64,000 bases of DNA, from positions 62,001 to 126,000 of the forward strand of contig JAFRKI010000016.1 in the NCBI GenBank assembly GCA_017431825.1, read 5' to 3'. The notes beneath the pieces were generated by a model. The model was not told where the DNA came from and ran no database searches. It saw only the letters and a list, made by a program, of their open reading frames with translations. How positions within the stretch are numbered: the first letter of the stretch is position 1; every line of letters begins with the position of its first letter. Both the position numbers and the translations under genes were made by a program. This document shows, piece by piece, positions 7,418-17,500 of this stretch. The stretch comes from Erysipelotrichaceae bacterium (GTDB lineage: Bacteria; Bacillota_I; Bacilli_A; Erysipelotrichales; Erysipelotrichaceae).

Positions 7418-9265
7418 CTAGTATTCACCCATGACGATGAGATTGTCGCCTCTTTCAAGTTCGATGATTTCATCAGGATCGAGGCAGAAGAAGCTTTCCT
7501 TGTTCTTGTTGACGTAACCCAGCAGCACATAGCCGTTCTGTGACAGCAGGTGTCTGAGGCTTCTTATGCTGTGGGTTCCGGCCAGGCCTGTGGCTCCGGC
7601 ATTCTTAAGATAGAGCTCGTTGCCTCTGTTGGAAAGCAGTTCCCTGAAGACGGAGATGAGCTCCGGATTCTTGGCGGTCTGGGCAAGAACGAGGGAAGAC
7701 ATGCTGGAGGATACCAGGAAGTCGGTATCGCCCAGGAAGTCCACGAGGTTCTGGCTCTGTTCACGCTGCATCTCGACGGTGATGTTGAAGTCGAGGTCGT
7801 TGCTGTTACGGATGTCTCTTAGGTTCAGCAGCAGGAAGATGGTATCCATGTCGGCATCTTCTTCGGCTTTGTCATGATCACTGAGGATCATGATATGCTT
7901 TGCCTTCAATGCCAGCTTGGTAAGTCCGCTGACACGGCGAGGATTTTCGGTGCTGTAGTTGATCTTAAGTCCGCGTTTGTCGGCGATCTCCTGCAGTTCC
8001 TTCTTTTCGGACTTGTCGACATCGGAGCTGATCAGTGTTACTCGGGTGACGTTTTCCGGCAGTTCTCTTAAGACCGTCGTCAGCGTCTCGTTATGGCCTA
8101 TCACCAGGGCATCGGTCTTATACTCGCTGTCCCTGAGCTTTAAGGCACTTACGTCGTCTTCTTCAAAGCCATATTCGTCACTCAGTTTATAGGCATCGCT
8201 TTCTTCCGAAAAGATCAGTATCCTGTCGCTCTCATCCAGGAGATAATCATCGGCAGGATTGAGGATGCTCTTACCGTCATGGAAGACACCGGCCGGGACC
8301 GCTCCTTTCATCCTTAACATCAGTTCGCCATAGGCCATACCCGTTATCTCCGGTATCTCCACGATCCGGAATTCGGCACCTTCGAAGTTGAAGATGTTGC
8401 GGAAGGTATCGGCCAGACCGTTCTGGGTACAGGAATGAGCTATCATCTTGGCCAGGATGTCATCGGTCTGCAGGGTGGTTATGTTATGAGCCTTGGCAAG
8501 CGTCTGCGGGAAGCTGTGGATGTTTTTGGCGACGATCGCATTGATCTGCTTGTCGTGGATGTCCTTCTTCTGCATCAGCACGACGACGGCCAGGATGGCT
8601 TTGACGACTTTCTTATCGTCTCCCGGGGAAATGATGACGGTCTGACAGGTCTCCAGCGAACACTTCTCGATGGAAGCCGGATCGCTGATGTCGACGCTGC
8701 GGCAGATCAGTCTGACGTTATCCGGGATGTCGATGTTCTCTTCAAGCTGCTGTTCCATCTCGTCTCTGTCCATGTCTTCGGCGATGACGATGCAGGCCGG
8801 TTTGCCTTCGGCTGCCAGGATCAGCTGATTTATCAGTGTGTATTCACCCGGAGTGAATCCCAGTACCACTATATGATCATTTTCGAGAATGGATGAATTA
8901 CCTTTCTTGAGATCGATGATCTTTTCTTCGATGGCACTGGTGATGATACCGATAAGGACCGAGGTGAACAGCACGCCCGCAATAGCCGTTATGGCCATGA
9001 TGATGACATAGCCCAGGCTTCCGTCCTCAAACGAAGGCATCCAGGCGTTTATTACCGTTGAGATGCTGTCCCAGAAGACCGATGCCGTTTCTCCTTCTTC
9101 ATTGAAATGGAAGAGGATGATGATGCCGGCCATCAAAACGGCCCAGATGATACTGACGACTATCAGCATCCTTATGAAGCCCAGCGAGCCCTTGGACATC
9201 TTATTATCGAACCAGTAGCTGAAGCGTTCTTTCAGAGAGTAGTTTTTCCTATTATCGTTTTTCAT
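7418..9265 (-). CDS. CASTOR/POLLUX-like ion channel with RCK-type NAD-binding domains
   Basis: A 615-aa membrane protein. Two transmembrane helices (about residues 28-52 and 85-110) flank a pore-like segment containing FWDSISTVINAWMP, followed by a long cytoplasmic part. HIVVLGFTPGEYTL near residue 130 is the first Rossmann-type RCK strand, and a second nucleotide-binding-like half begins near residue 388 (ALVIGHNETL). This layout matches the CASTOR/POLLUX group of putative potassium or calcium channels and not the standard Kch pore, because no TVGYG filter is present. It is monocistronic, with a ribosome binding site AAGAGGCAAG before the ATG. Confidence 0.82.
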   Translation of the reverse strand: MKNDNRKNYSLKERFSYWFDNKMSKGSLGFIRMLIVVSIIWAVLMAGIIILFHFNEEGETASVFWDSISTVINAWMPSFEDGSLGYVIIMAITAIAGVLFTSVLIGIITSAIEEKIIDLKKGNSSILENDHIVVLGFTPGEYTLINQLILAAEGKPACIVIAEDMDRDEMEQQLEENIDIPDNVRLICRSVDISDPASIEKCSLETCQTVIISPGDDKKVVKAILAVVVLMQKKDIHDKQINAIVAKNIHSFPQTLAKAHNITTLQTDDILAKMIAHSCTQNGLADTFRNIFNFEGAEFRIVEIPEITGMAYGELMLRMKGAVPAGVFHDGKSILNPADDYLLDESDRILIFSEESDAYKLSDEYGFEEDDVSALKLRDSEYKTDALVIGHNETLTTVLRELPENVTRVTLISSDVDKSEKKELQEIADKRGLKINYSTENPRRVSGLTKLALKAKHIMILSDHDKAEEDADMDTIFLLLNLRDIRNSNDLDFNITVEMQREQSQNLVDFLGDTDFLVSSSMSSLVLAQTAKNPELISVFRELLSNRGNELYLKNAGATGLAGTHSIRSLRHLLSQNGYVLLGYVNKNKESFFCLDPDEIIELERGDNLIVMGEY

Positions 9266-9316
9266 AGCTTGCCTCTTGATATACTTATCTACTTACATAT
9301 TACTACCTGAGACAGT

Positions 9317-9392
9317 ATTTAGAAAAAATTCAAAATATATATTGACAGGGCATTTACCATGACGGATAATATATTTAGAAAATATTCTAAAT
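9317..9392 (+). promoter_or_regulatory. Promoter with two flanking operator-like repeats
   Basis: A promoter TTGACA (9342-9347), 17-base spacer and GATAAT (9365-9370) precedes the protease-SdpR-SdpI operon. Two related 20-base elements flank it: 9317-9336 and 9373-9392. The second is an inverted repeat ATTTAGA-N6-TCTAAAT; the first shares ATTTAGAAAA and has a weaker right arm. ArsR-type repressors bind dyads of this kind, so autorepression by the second gene of the operon is likely. Confidence 0.7.
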
Positions 9393-9409
9393 AACAGGAG
9401 GATACATTA

Positions 9410-10264
9410 ATGAAGAAATACCTGCTTTATACCTTCGTAATATCCTGGGTGATCATGATTGCCATCTGTCTCAACTATGCAAGACTTGGACTGAATCTCA
9501 CAAGGACACTGATCATGGCGGTAATGTTCATACCGGCTCTGGGAGCTGTCCTTTCCGGCCATTCCTTAAAAGGCCTGGGCTGGAAACCGCAGTTCAAAGG
9601 AAAGCTCAGATACTGGCTGATGGCCTGGTTTCTGCCGGGTATCGTAACCGTACTTGGAGCCTTGCTGTTCTTTGCGGTATTCCCTAAGACCTTCGATCTG
9701 AGCGGCTCTGCTATGGTAGCTGCCGGGGGTGAAGAAGCGCTGAAGCAGATGGAAGCGGCCGGGATGACTTATAAGGCATACATCCTGATATCCGTAGTCC
9801 AGTGCTTTACGATCGCACCGCTTTTGAATACTCTGCCTTCGCTTGGTGAGGAGATAGGCTGGAGAGGTGTCATGTATCCGCAGTTAAAGGAAAAATACGG
9901 CACCAGGAAAGGCCTAATCATCGGCGGCATCATCTGGGGCATATGGCACTGGCCGCTGATATTGCTGATAGGCTTTGAATACGGTACGGCATATTTCGGT
10001 GCTCCTTTCCTGGGACTGCCGGTATTCTGTCTGATAACGATAGCTCTTGGCATCCTTCATTATTACGTCTATGAGAAAGGCGGATCCATCTGGCTGCCGG
10101 CCGTATTACACGGAAGCTTCAATGCCTGGGGCACCATACCGGCAGCCATATTCAATCCGGTCTTTGCGTCTTTAATGATACTGGGACCGGCTCCTGTAGG
10201 TATCCTGGCCGCCATACCGATGTTCATTGCAGCCGTGTTATTATTAAGAAAAGAAGGTGATTAG
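9410..10264 (+). CDS. CPBP-family intramembrane metalloprotease
   Basis: A 284-aa polytopic membrane protein of the CPBP (CAAX protease and bacteriocin-processing) family. The conserved Glu-Glu motif is in SLGEEIGWRGVMYPQL and the first histidine motif in IWGIWHWPLIL; a later LHGSFNA gives the third conserved site. Family members process peptides or give immunity to bacteriocins. It is the first gene of an operon with an ArsR-type regulator and SdpI, so a role in sensing or resisting a membrane-active toxin is plausible. The ribosome binding site is ACAGGAGG, ten bases upstream. Confidence 0.9.
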   Translation: MKKYLLYTFVISWVIMIAICLNYARLGLNLTRTLIMAVMFIPALGAVLSGHSLKGLGWKPQFKGKLRYWLMAWFLPGIVTVLGALLFFAVFPKTFDLSGSAMVAAGGEEALKQMEAAGMTYKAYILISVVQCFTIAPLLNTLPSLGEEIGWRGVMYPQLKEKYGTRKGLIIGGIIWGIWHWPLILLIGFEYGTAYFGAPFLGLPVFCLITIALGILHYYVYEKGGSIWLPAVLHGSFNAWGTIPAAIFNPVFASLMILGPAPVGILAAIPMFIAAVLLLRKEGD

Positions 10265-10555
10265 ATGAGTTTTGGCGAGACCCTTAAAGCTCTCTCCGAT
10301 AAGGAAAGAAGAGAGATACTGGAACTGCTCAAGAAAGGCAAGATGTCAGCCGGTGAGATATCTTCCCATTTCGATATGACCAACGCCACTATTTCCTATC
10401 ACCTGTCGATACTGAAAAAGGCCGGGCTGGTCTTTGAGGAAAAGGAGAAGAACTTCGTCTATTACCAGCTGAATACGACCGTACTGGAAGAAGTCATGTT
10501 GTGGATAAAGAGTTTAAAGGAGGAAGATGACAATGGAAAAGATCAGGAAGAATAA
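10265..10555 (+). CDS. ArsR/SmtB-family regulator, SdpR-like
   Basis: A 96-aa winged helix-turn-helix protein. ALSDKERREILELLKKGKMSAGEI, split here as the first helices, and the recognition helix region FDMTNATISYHLSILKKAGL are typical of ArsR-type repressors, and there are no metal-binding cysteines. Together with the SdpI gene behind it this resembles SdpR of Bacillus subtilis, an autorepressor titrated to the membrane by SdpI. It starts directly after the stop of the protease gene and ends inside the SdpI coding sequence, so the three genes are coupled. Confidence 0.88.
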   Translation: MSFGETLKALSDKERREILELLKKGKMSAGEISSHFDMTNATISYHLSILKKAGLVFEEKEKNFVYYQLNTTVLEEVMLWIKSLKEEDDNGKDQEE

Positions 10556-11198
10556 GATAGCGATAATCATCAGCTCGCTGCTGATACTGACGCCGATCTG
10601 TGTTTCTTTACTGTTTTGGGATAAACTGCCGGATCAGATACCGGTGCACTTCAACATGAACGGTGAGGCCGACAATTACTGGAGCAAGACCGCTGCGCTC
10701 TTGGGAATACCGGTCATAATGCTGGCAGTCCATGCGCTGTGCATCTTCGCGACCGTAGCCGATCCGAAGAGGAAGAACATCAGTGATGCCGCTTTCAATA
10801 TGGTCCTGTTCATCTGTCCGGTAATGTCCATCATTCTAAGTGCCATTGAAGTAAGCTATGGCTTAGGGCGGGAAGTCAGCGTCAACAAGATCGTGATGCT
10901 GCTGATGGGCATGATGTTCATCGTCCTGGGCAACTATGTTCCTAAATCAAGAAGGAACTATACCATGGGCATTAAAGTACCTTGGGCCTTGAACAGCGAC
11001 AACAACTGGAATGCGACCCATCGTTTCGCCGGTATCGTCTATATAGCGATCGGAATCGTATCGCTGATAATGGGCGTCCTGCCGGCAGTCTCCGGAAACA
11101 TCATGTGGATCTATTTCGTCGTCATGATGATAGTTGCTACGGCTCCGGTCGTCTATTCGTTCATCTACTACATTAAATACGAAAAAGAAGAAGAATAA
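10533..11198 (+). CDS. SdpI-family immunity-like membrane protein
   Basis: About 221 aa with six predicted hydrophobic helices. The N-terminal DUF1648-type segment LPDQIPVHFNMNGEADNY and the central YVPKSRRNYTMGIKVPW are signatures of SdpI-like proteins, which protect against the SdpC toxin and signal to SdpR. An ATG at 10527 is in frame, but the AAAGGAGG at 10516-10523 is only three bases away; the ATG at 10533 has correct spacing. It overlaps the end of the regulator gene. No toxin gene like sdpC is seen nearby, so the system may respond to toxins of neighbours or to a different peptide. Confidence 0.88.
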   Translation: MEKIRKNKIAIIISSLLILTPICVSLLFWDKLPDQIPVHFNMNGEADNYWSKTAALLGIPVIMLAVHALCIFATVADPKRKNISDAAFNMVLFICPVMSIILSAIEVSYGLGREVSVNKIVMLLMGMMFIVLGNYVPKSRRNYTMGIKVPWALNSDNNWNATHRFAGIVYIAIGIVSLIMGVLPAVSGNIMWIYFVVMMIVATAPVVYSFIYYIKYEKEEE

Positions 11199-11226
11199 AA
11201 AAGCACAGCTGAAAGCAGTGCTTTTT
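11197..11226. terminator. Bidirectional terminator
   Basis: Stem AAAAAGCAC / GTGCTTTTT (11198-11206 and 11218-11226) with A run before and T run after, so it can end the sdpI operon on the plus strand and the membrane protein gene at 11247 on the minus strand. Confidence 0.8.
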
Positions 11227-11246
11227 AAATGTCCGCATCTTAAGGA

Positions 11247-11933
11247 TCAGATTTCTCTGGCATTGGGACAGCGTTCCCTGATGAACTGATATACGAAGTC
11301 GAAGTTCTCGTCGTCCACATATACCTGGTTTCTAAGGAACCTGCCGTTCAAGGCAATGATGCCTTTATTCTTATTGGCTCTAATCTTTCTGACGTTCGCA
11401 AACGAGGAATACAACGAACCGCCGGAAGCATTCAGAGTCCCGATGCCTCTTAACGTATAGTTCTTCGTTGCCGAACCGGCCATCATGGTCAGGATATCGA
11501 GGGCCTTGGCTTTATCGGTCTTTATCTGCGTATGATCTACGCCTTCGTCATCCATTTCAAACAGGACGGTGTATTTGCCGTTATTGGCTTTGGTGACGAT
11601 GTAGTAGGCAGGGATCGACAAGACCATCAGGATGCCCATGACCAAAGCACACATGCCTATCACCGCAAGATAGGCTTCCGGTCCGTTGCCGCCGATAAGA
11701 TTTGCCACTAGACCAATGATGGCAATGATGAAAGTAGAGATGCCCAGGACTCTCCACACTTCGAAAAGCAGGGCAAAGGTCTTCAGCATCGGCAGTTCCG
11801 CCACCCAGTAATATTTGCCGTCCTTATAAAGCAGGCCGTTTACCGGTTTCTCTTCAGGTTCTTCGCCGATATCGACCAGATCATCATCTTCTTCAAGTTC
11901 AAGTGCCACATAGGCTTTTTCCTTATTGCTCAT
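11247..11933 (-). CDS. Hypothetical membrane protein
   Basis: A 228-aa protein with an acidic N-terminal tail (ELEEDDDLVDIGEEPEEK), two transmembrane helices near residues 58-80 and 88-112, and a cytoplasmic C-terminal domain of about 110 residues that ends FDFVYQFIRERCPNAREI. Similar tail-anchored layouts occur in many Bacillota proteins without known role. It is a single-gene unit, divergent from the nitroreductase. I do not recognise a family. Confidence 0.75.
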   Translation of the reverse strand: MSNKEKAYVALELEEDDDLVDIGEEPEEKPVNGLLYKDGKYYWVAELPMLKTFALLFEVWRVLGISTFIIAIIGLVANLIGGNGPEAYLAVIGMCALVMGILMVLSIPAYYIVTKANNGKYTVLFEMDDEGVDHTQIKTDKAKALDILTMMAGSATKNYTLRGIGTLNASGGSLYSSFANVRKIRANKNKGIIALNGRFLRNQVYVDDENFDFVYQFIRERCPNAREI

Positions 11934-11995
11934 AACTTCACCTTATTACCTAAATTCTATCATTACTATATATAATTAGGAAAAAGGAAGATATT

Positions 11996-12730
11996 ATGAA
12001 CAATACGATCAGAGAACTCATGGAAAGAAGGTCCGTAAGGGTTTTTGAAGAAAAGGAGATCAGTCCCGAAGACAGGGAAGTCATACTTCTGGCAGCGGTC
12101 AATGCGCCATCGGCCGGTAATCAGCAGATGTACCGCATCATCGATGTGACCGACCAGAGCATAAAGGACAGACTGGCGGTGCTTTGTGACAACCAGCCTT
12201 TCATTGCGACAGGGAAGATGGTGCTGGTCTTCTGCGGTGATTTCCGCAAATGGTATGATGCTTTTGACAGTGCCGGATTAAGTCCGAGGGAAGTCGGTGT
12301 AGGTGATCTGATACTGTCCATCGAAGATTCGATGATCGCCGCCCAGAATGCGGTAACGGCAGCCTGGTCCTTAGGCATCGGTTCCTGCTATATCGGCGAC
12401 ATACTGGAAAACAGGGAAGCCATCAAGGAACTGCTGGAACTGCCTGACTGGGTCTTTCCTTCGACGCTGCTGGTCTTCGGTTATCCGGTCAAGCAGCAGC
12501 TGGAAAGGGTAAAACCGAAAAGGGAATCACTGGAATATCTGGTATGTGAGAACACCTATCACAGAAGCAGTGCCGAAGAGCTCTTTGAACTGTTCAGGGA
12601 TAAACAGAACTTTCCGGATGAAGCGGCATATAAGGCCTGGCTGGAAAGATTCTATAAGGTCAAATACAATTCCGATTTCTCCAAGGAAATGACGAGATCC
12701 GTTAACGGATATTTAAAGGAATATAAATAG
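11996..12730 (+). CDS. Nitroreductase-family flavoprotein
   Basis: A 244-aa FMN-dependent oxidoreductase of the NfsA/FRP type: the start IRELMERRSVRVFEEKEI and the AAVNAPSAGNQQMYRI segment give the FMN-binding arginine and serine positions, and AWSLGIGSCYIGDILEN gives the glycine-rich FMN loop. The C-terminal extension (residues 185-244) is typical for the longer NfsA-like members. These enzymes reduce quinones or nitro compounds with NAD(P)H. The LUD gene follows after about 20 bases and may share its transcript. Confidence 0.9.
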   Translation: MNNTIRELMERRSVRVFEEKEISPEDREVILLAAVNAPSAGNQQMYRIIDVTDQSIKDRLAVLCDNQPFIATGKMVLVFCGDFRKWYDAFDSAGLSPREVGVGDLILSIEDSMIAAQNAVTAAWSLGIGSCYIGDILENREAIKELLELPDWVFPSTLLVFGYPVKQQLERVKPKRESLEYLVCENTYHRSSAEELFELFRDKQNFPDEAAYKAWLERFYKVKYNSDFSKEMTRSVNGYLKEYK

Positions 12731-12751
12731 GTACATATAAGGAGGATGAAT

Positions 12752-13387
12752 ATGGAACCGAGAAAAGAGTATTACCAGAAACAGGCACAGGTCATCATTA
12801 CCAATCTTGAAAGAAGGAACATGGAAGGATACTACTGTACTGACGTCAGGGAAGCCAAGGAAAAGATCGCTGAACTGTTAGGAGAAAGAAAGACCATCGC
12901 TTACGGCGGTTCGATGTCCCTGGATGAAAACGGCTTTAAGGATTTCCTGAAGGAAAAGGGTCATGAGATCATCGTCAGGGAAAACTACAAGACACCGGAA
13001 GAGGTAAAGGAACTGAAGGCCAGGACCATCAATGCCGATGCGTTCTTTACTTCGACCAACGCCATTACGATGGACGGTGAGCTAATCAATATCGACGGTA
13101 CCAGCAACCGTATTTCCTATATCGCTTACGGACCTGATGAAGTCTATTTCATCGTCGGCATGAATAAGGTCGCTCCTTCCTTTGAAGAAGGAATGAAAAG
13201 AGCCCGCAATGTCGCGGCACCTCTTAATGCCATAAGGCTCAATACGGATACGCCATGTTCAAAGGCCGGGAAGTGCATGAACTGTCTTGATAAGGACACG
13301 ATCTGCTGCAACTTCCTGATCACGAGATATTCAAGGACCAAAGGCAGGATCAAGGTGATCCTTGTCGGTGAGGAACTTGGTTATTAA
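12752..13387 (+). CDS. LUD-domain protein (LutC/YkgG-like)
   Basis: A 211-aa protein of the lactate-utilisation LUD family. The conserved segments TIAYGGSMSLDENGF, ADAFFTSTNAITMDGELI and GPDEVYFIVGMNKV are visible, and a C-terminal cysteine cluster (CSKAGKCMNC and ICC) is typical of this stand-alone subfamily. LutA and LutB partners are not nearby, so lactate oxidation cannot be claimed. An in-frame ATG at 12746 touches the AAGGAGG at 12739-12745; the ATG at 12752 has proper spacing. Confidence 0.85.
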   Translation: MEPRKEYYQKQAQVIITNLERRNMEGYYCTDVREAKEKIAELLGERKTIAYGGSMSLDENGFKDFLKEKGHEIIVRENYKTPEEVKELKARTINADAFFTSTNAITMDGELINIDGTSNRISYIAYGPDEVYFIVGMNKVAPSFEEGMKRARNVAAPLNAIRLNTDTPCSKAGKCMNCLDKDTICCNFLITRYSRTKGRIKVILVGEELGY

Positions 13388-13389
13388 AG

Positions 13390-13409
13390 ACCGCAGAAAT
13401 GCGGTTTTA
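13390..13409 (+). terminator. Intrinsic terminator after the LUD gene
   Basis: Stem ACCGCA / TGCGGT (13390-13395 and 13400-13405) with GAAA tetraloop and a short T run. Confidence 0.65.
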
Positions 13410-13459
13410 TTCTGCATACGGAAAGCTTTGATGTAAAATTGGAATATCAGGTAAAGCAG

Positions 13460-14152
13460 ATGAAGATGAAAGCCCTGAAAGCAGCCTTCCCTCATACCAT
13501 ACCGGTCATGACCGGTTATCTTTTTCTGGGTATGGCTTACGGCATCTATATGCGGGTATCCGGTTTTCCGTTATGGTATCCCTTACTGACCAGCATCATC
13601 ATTTTTGGCGGATCACTGGAATTCCTGCTGGTGACGATGCTTATGGCGCCTTTTGCACCCTTGGAAACTTTTGTCATGGCTGTGCTTTTACAGGCCAGGC
13701 ATCTGTTCTATGGGCTGGCCATGCTGGATAAATACAAAGATCAGGGTAAGAAGAAATGCTATCTTATCTATGCGCTGACTGATGAGACCTTTTCCCTTAA
13801 CTGTTCTATCGATGCTCCCGAAGAGACCGATAAAGGCTGGTTCATGTTTTTTGTGAGCCTTTTAGATCATTGTTACTGGATAAGCGGAGCTACTCTGGGC
13901 GGACTGCTTGGTTCGCTGATCACCTTCGACACCGACGGCATCTCCTTCGTGATGACAGCGATGTTTACGGTCATCTTCCTGGAGCAGCTTTTAAAGGAGA
14001 AAAAACACCATAGCTCATTCATCGGTTTTATCAGTTCCCTGATCTGTCTTTATGCTTTCGGTAAAGGAGGCTTCCTGGTCCCGGCAATGCTGATGATCAT
14101 GATCCTGCTGACCGTATTTCGAAAAGCGATTGAAAAAGGAGAAGGATCATGA
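13460..14152 (+). CDS. azlC: AzlC-family branched-chain amino acid exporter subunit
   Basis: The larger subunit of the AzlCD exporter. About 230 aa with the family start KALKAAFPHTIPVMTGYLFL, the conserved ARHLFYGL motif in the middle and several hydrophobic helices. The frame is open to a TTG at 13439; ATGs at 13460 and 13466 better match the family N terminus, and no clear ribosome binding site settles it. Its stop overlaps the start of azlD (ATGA), the usual arrangement. Confidence 0.9.
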   Translation: MKMKALKAAFPHTIPVMTGYLFLGMAYGIYMRVSGFPLWYPLLTSIIIFGGSLEFLLVTMLMAPFAPLETFVMAVLLQARHLFYGLAMLDKYKDQGKKKCYLIYALTDETFSLNCSIDAPEETDKGWFMFFVSLLDHCYWISGATLGGLLGSLITFDTDGISFVMTAMFTVIFLEQLLKEKKHHSSFIGFISSLICLYAFGKGGFLVPAMLMIMILLTVFRKAIEKGEGS

Positions 14153-14475
14153 CCGTGATGCAGCAGCTTATCACCATATTTCTCTGTTCCGCCGCAACGA
14201 TACTGATGAGGTTTCTGCCTTTTGCGGTCTTTTCTTCCGACAAGAAAACACCGGCATATATCCGTTATCTCGGAAAAGCTCTGCCGGGTGCTGTTTTTGC
14301 GATGTTGCTGATCTACTGTCTGAAGGATGTCGACCTGTTGCATGGAAGCCACGGTCTTCCTGAAGCCGTCTCCGTTGCTTTGACGGTATCGTTACATTTA
14401 TGGAAAAGAAAGACCCTGCTGTCCATAGCAGCAGGAACTCTCTGTTACATGATTTTACTGCATTTCATATTTTAA
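14149..14475 (+). CDS. azlD: AzlD-family branched-chain amino acid exporter subunit
   Basis: The 108-aa small membrane subunit with four hydrophobic helices and the family segment TILMRFLPFAVF near residue 15 and YLGKALPGAVFAMLLIYCLK. It pairs with AzlC to export branched-chain amino acids. It is translationally coupled to azlC by a four-base overlap. Confidence 0.92.
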   Translation: MTVMQQLITIFLCSAATILMRFLPFAVFSSDKKTPAYIRYLGKALPGAVFAMLLIYCLKDVDLLHGSHGLPEAVSVALTVSLHLWKRKTLLSIAAGTLCYMILLHFIF

Positions 14476-14505
14476 AAGATACCAGCTGAGCTGATATCTT
14501 TTTTT
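14474..14505. terminator. Terminator between convergent azlD and the ABC exporter
   Basis: Stem AAAGATA / TATCTTT with an inner CAGC / GCTG stem and a TGA loop. A T run follows on the plus strand and a shorter one on the minus strand. The TAA of the minus-strand gene (14504-14506) lies in the T run. Confidence 0.75.
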
Positions 14506-17500
14506 ACTCTGCTCTTAAGGCTATTACCGGATCCTGACGGGCAGCCTTCTTGGATGGTATGAAGCCTGCGATCATCGTCAGTATCACGGATATCAGGACA
14601 AGTATTCCCGCATACTTTGTCGGTAATACCGCATTGATATTGTAGTTGTTGGTGAGACTGTGGATGAGCCTGTTGATCGGCGGCAGCAGCAGGGCCGTTG
14701 TGCCCACTCCCAGCAGTCCTGACAATAAGCCGATGATGAAGGTCTCCGCATTGAAGATGGATGAGATGTTGCGCTTGGAAGCGCCCATCGCTCTCAGGAT
14801 GCCTATCTCCTTGGTCCTTTCCATTACTGATATCAGCGTAATGACGGCGATCATGATGCTGGAAACGATCAGCGATATGGAGACGAAGGCGATCAGCACA
14901 TAGGTGACGCTGTCTACGATGGTCTTTACCGAAGACATCAGTATACCGGTTATGTCGGTATAGTTTATCTGTCTTTCTTCCTCGACCATGTCATTATAGC
15001 TGTCTAACCACTTAAGGAAATTCTCCTTGCCTTCAAAACTGGAGAAGAAGAAGGATATGGTAGTAGGTTCTTCGATATCCTGATAACCGAGGCTGGTCAG
15101 ATTGGTGGCAGCCGAAGCGATCTTGTTGTCGGACATCATGGCCGACATGATCCTCTGCAGTTCATCTTCCTTCATGTTGAATTTGAAGGCCTGTGCGAAC
15201 TTGGAGGAATCGATCTTCATGAGGTCGCCCTTGCTTAAAGGTGAAAGCAGGTCGGCAGTGACTTCACCGATGCCTTTGGCGATAAGCAGGTAGGTGTAAT
15301 CTTCGGTGGAATTCGTTGCCAGGTTCCTGATAGCGCTTTGCGCTTCGTTTGTGGCCATTCCTTTGGCTATCGCTTCATCGACATCGATCGTATCGAGGTC
15401 GCTTCTTTTTACCAGTGAAAGCATGGAGAATATCGGAGAGGATGTATCCGCCAGTTCTCTGGCTTCACTGCAGTACTCATCGAAACAGCTGCGTACGACG
15501 GTGACCAGTTCGTCGACCTGCAGGATCTCCTTGGTGATGGCAGCCGATTTGAAGGCTTCCGTGATCATGCTGCTGAAAGTCACATATTCCGTGTATCTGT
15601 CTTCATAAACATAGATCTCATTCGGATTCTCAGGGTCGGTGGTTATGCCCTTGACCTTTCTGTATTTGACTATTTCTTCCTCATAATCAGGATCGCTCTC
15701 TTCAGGCAAGGCACAGCCGGAGATCAGATTACCGTTAACGGCATAACCCAGCGGGCAGGCATTATCATCTTCAGTGTCCGGTACGAAGAAATTCATATAA
15801 GAAGCATAGCTTTCGATGATGCCTTTGGCTGCGGTCGAGAACTGTCTGACCAGCTCCTGATAGACTCCGGTCTCCATATCTTCAAGATCCTTGACGATGT
15901 CTTTGGACTTGTCTATGATCTTGCTCTGCATGGCTCCCGCATCGGAGAAGGAAGAAAGATCCGCATTGATGGTGAAAGCTTCCGCAAGCTTCTTCTGATC
16001 GATCGAGATCATGTCTTCAAAGTTCATCTGCTCCTGCTGCTCATTATTCATTTCTTCAAAGCTCTTGCCGGAAAAGACGTCGATGTCCCTGTTGTTCAGC
16101 TGCTTCTGAACGATGCTGGTATCGGCAGCCTTATCGATGATGAACCGGGTCAGGTCCTTGGTGTAATTGACGCCCGGTGAAAGGAAGGTGGTGGAAGCAC
16201 CGTCCTTGGCGATGACGATACCGGTGACTTTGAGCTTTATGGCCTCGTCATAGAGTTTCTTCATGTATTCATCATCGGAAGACATGTCCTCATAGATGTT
16301 ATAGCTCGGATTGTATTTATAACGGTCGGTAGCCAGTATCAGCCTGAGATCTAGGTCCAGCAGATCCTGGTAGGTGAAGCTCAGCATTTCGTTGGTATCC
16401 TTGACTTCTTCACCGGAGAGATGTTTCGTAAACATATCCGTCAGTTCCTCAAAATTCCTGAGACCCAGTGAATATACCAGCAGATCGGAAATGCCGTCTC
16501 TTTCCGATAAGACGATCAGCAGTTCATCGTATCTTTCCGGAAGTCTGCCGGCCAGCAGTTCATAGTTATCATTTATCATTTGCCTATCATCGCTCATTTC
16601 CGTGAAGATACCGAATCCGTAAGAGGCATAAGCGGAAGTCATGACCGAAGACATGGTACCGGAAGTAAAGGAATTGAGTACGGAATTGGGATTGATCTGT
16701 ACCAGTCTGTCCGTAGCGTCATAGGTATATATGATAGGAGTGACGGCATAGCTGTAGCTGATACCGGTAACGTCATCCTTTATTTCATCATAGTGACCTT
16801 CCACGTATTCCTTGAAAGGTTTGAGTTCATTCATGCTGACGGATGCAAACATGCTTGCCAGGTACTTTCTTTCCCTTAAGGTACCGTCAGCAGGTTCTTC
16901 ATCTCCTCTGTTGGCCATGCCCAGTATCATGGAAGCCATGTCTGTTGATTCTTTGGTTATCGTCAAAGGATAGGAAGAGAGCGTATCTTCCTGTATCTTA
17001 TCGATGTAGTTCTGAAAGCCCTGAGACAAGGACAGGATCAAAGCGATGCCGATGATGCCTATGGAACCCGCAAAGGCCGTCAGGATGGTCCTGCCTTTCT
17101 TGGTGAGCAGATTATTGAATGATAAGGAAAGAGCGGTAAGGAAACCCATGCGGGCCTTGCCGAGTCTTCTGCTTGAAAGACCTTCATTGTCTTCATCCCG
17201 CAGATAAGGATTGGAATCACCAACGATCTCGCCGTCCTTGAGTCTTACGATCCTGTTCGCATAGCGGTCAGCCAGCTCCGGATTATGAGTGACCATGACT
17301 ACCAGTCTGTCTTTGGCCACTTCCTTTAATAAGTCAAGGACCTGGATGGATGTCTTCGTATCAAGAGCACCTGTCGGTTCATCGGCTAAGACGATATCGG
17401 GATTATTGACTAAAGCTCTGGCGATGGCAACTCTTTGCATCTGACCGCCGGACATCTGATTGGGTTTCTTGTGAGCCTGGTCCTTCAGTCCCACCGCATC

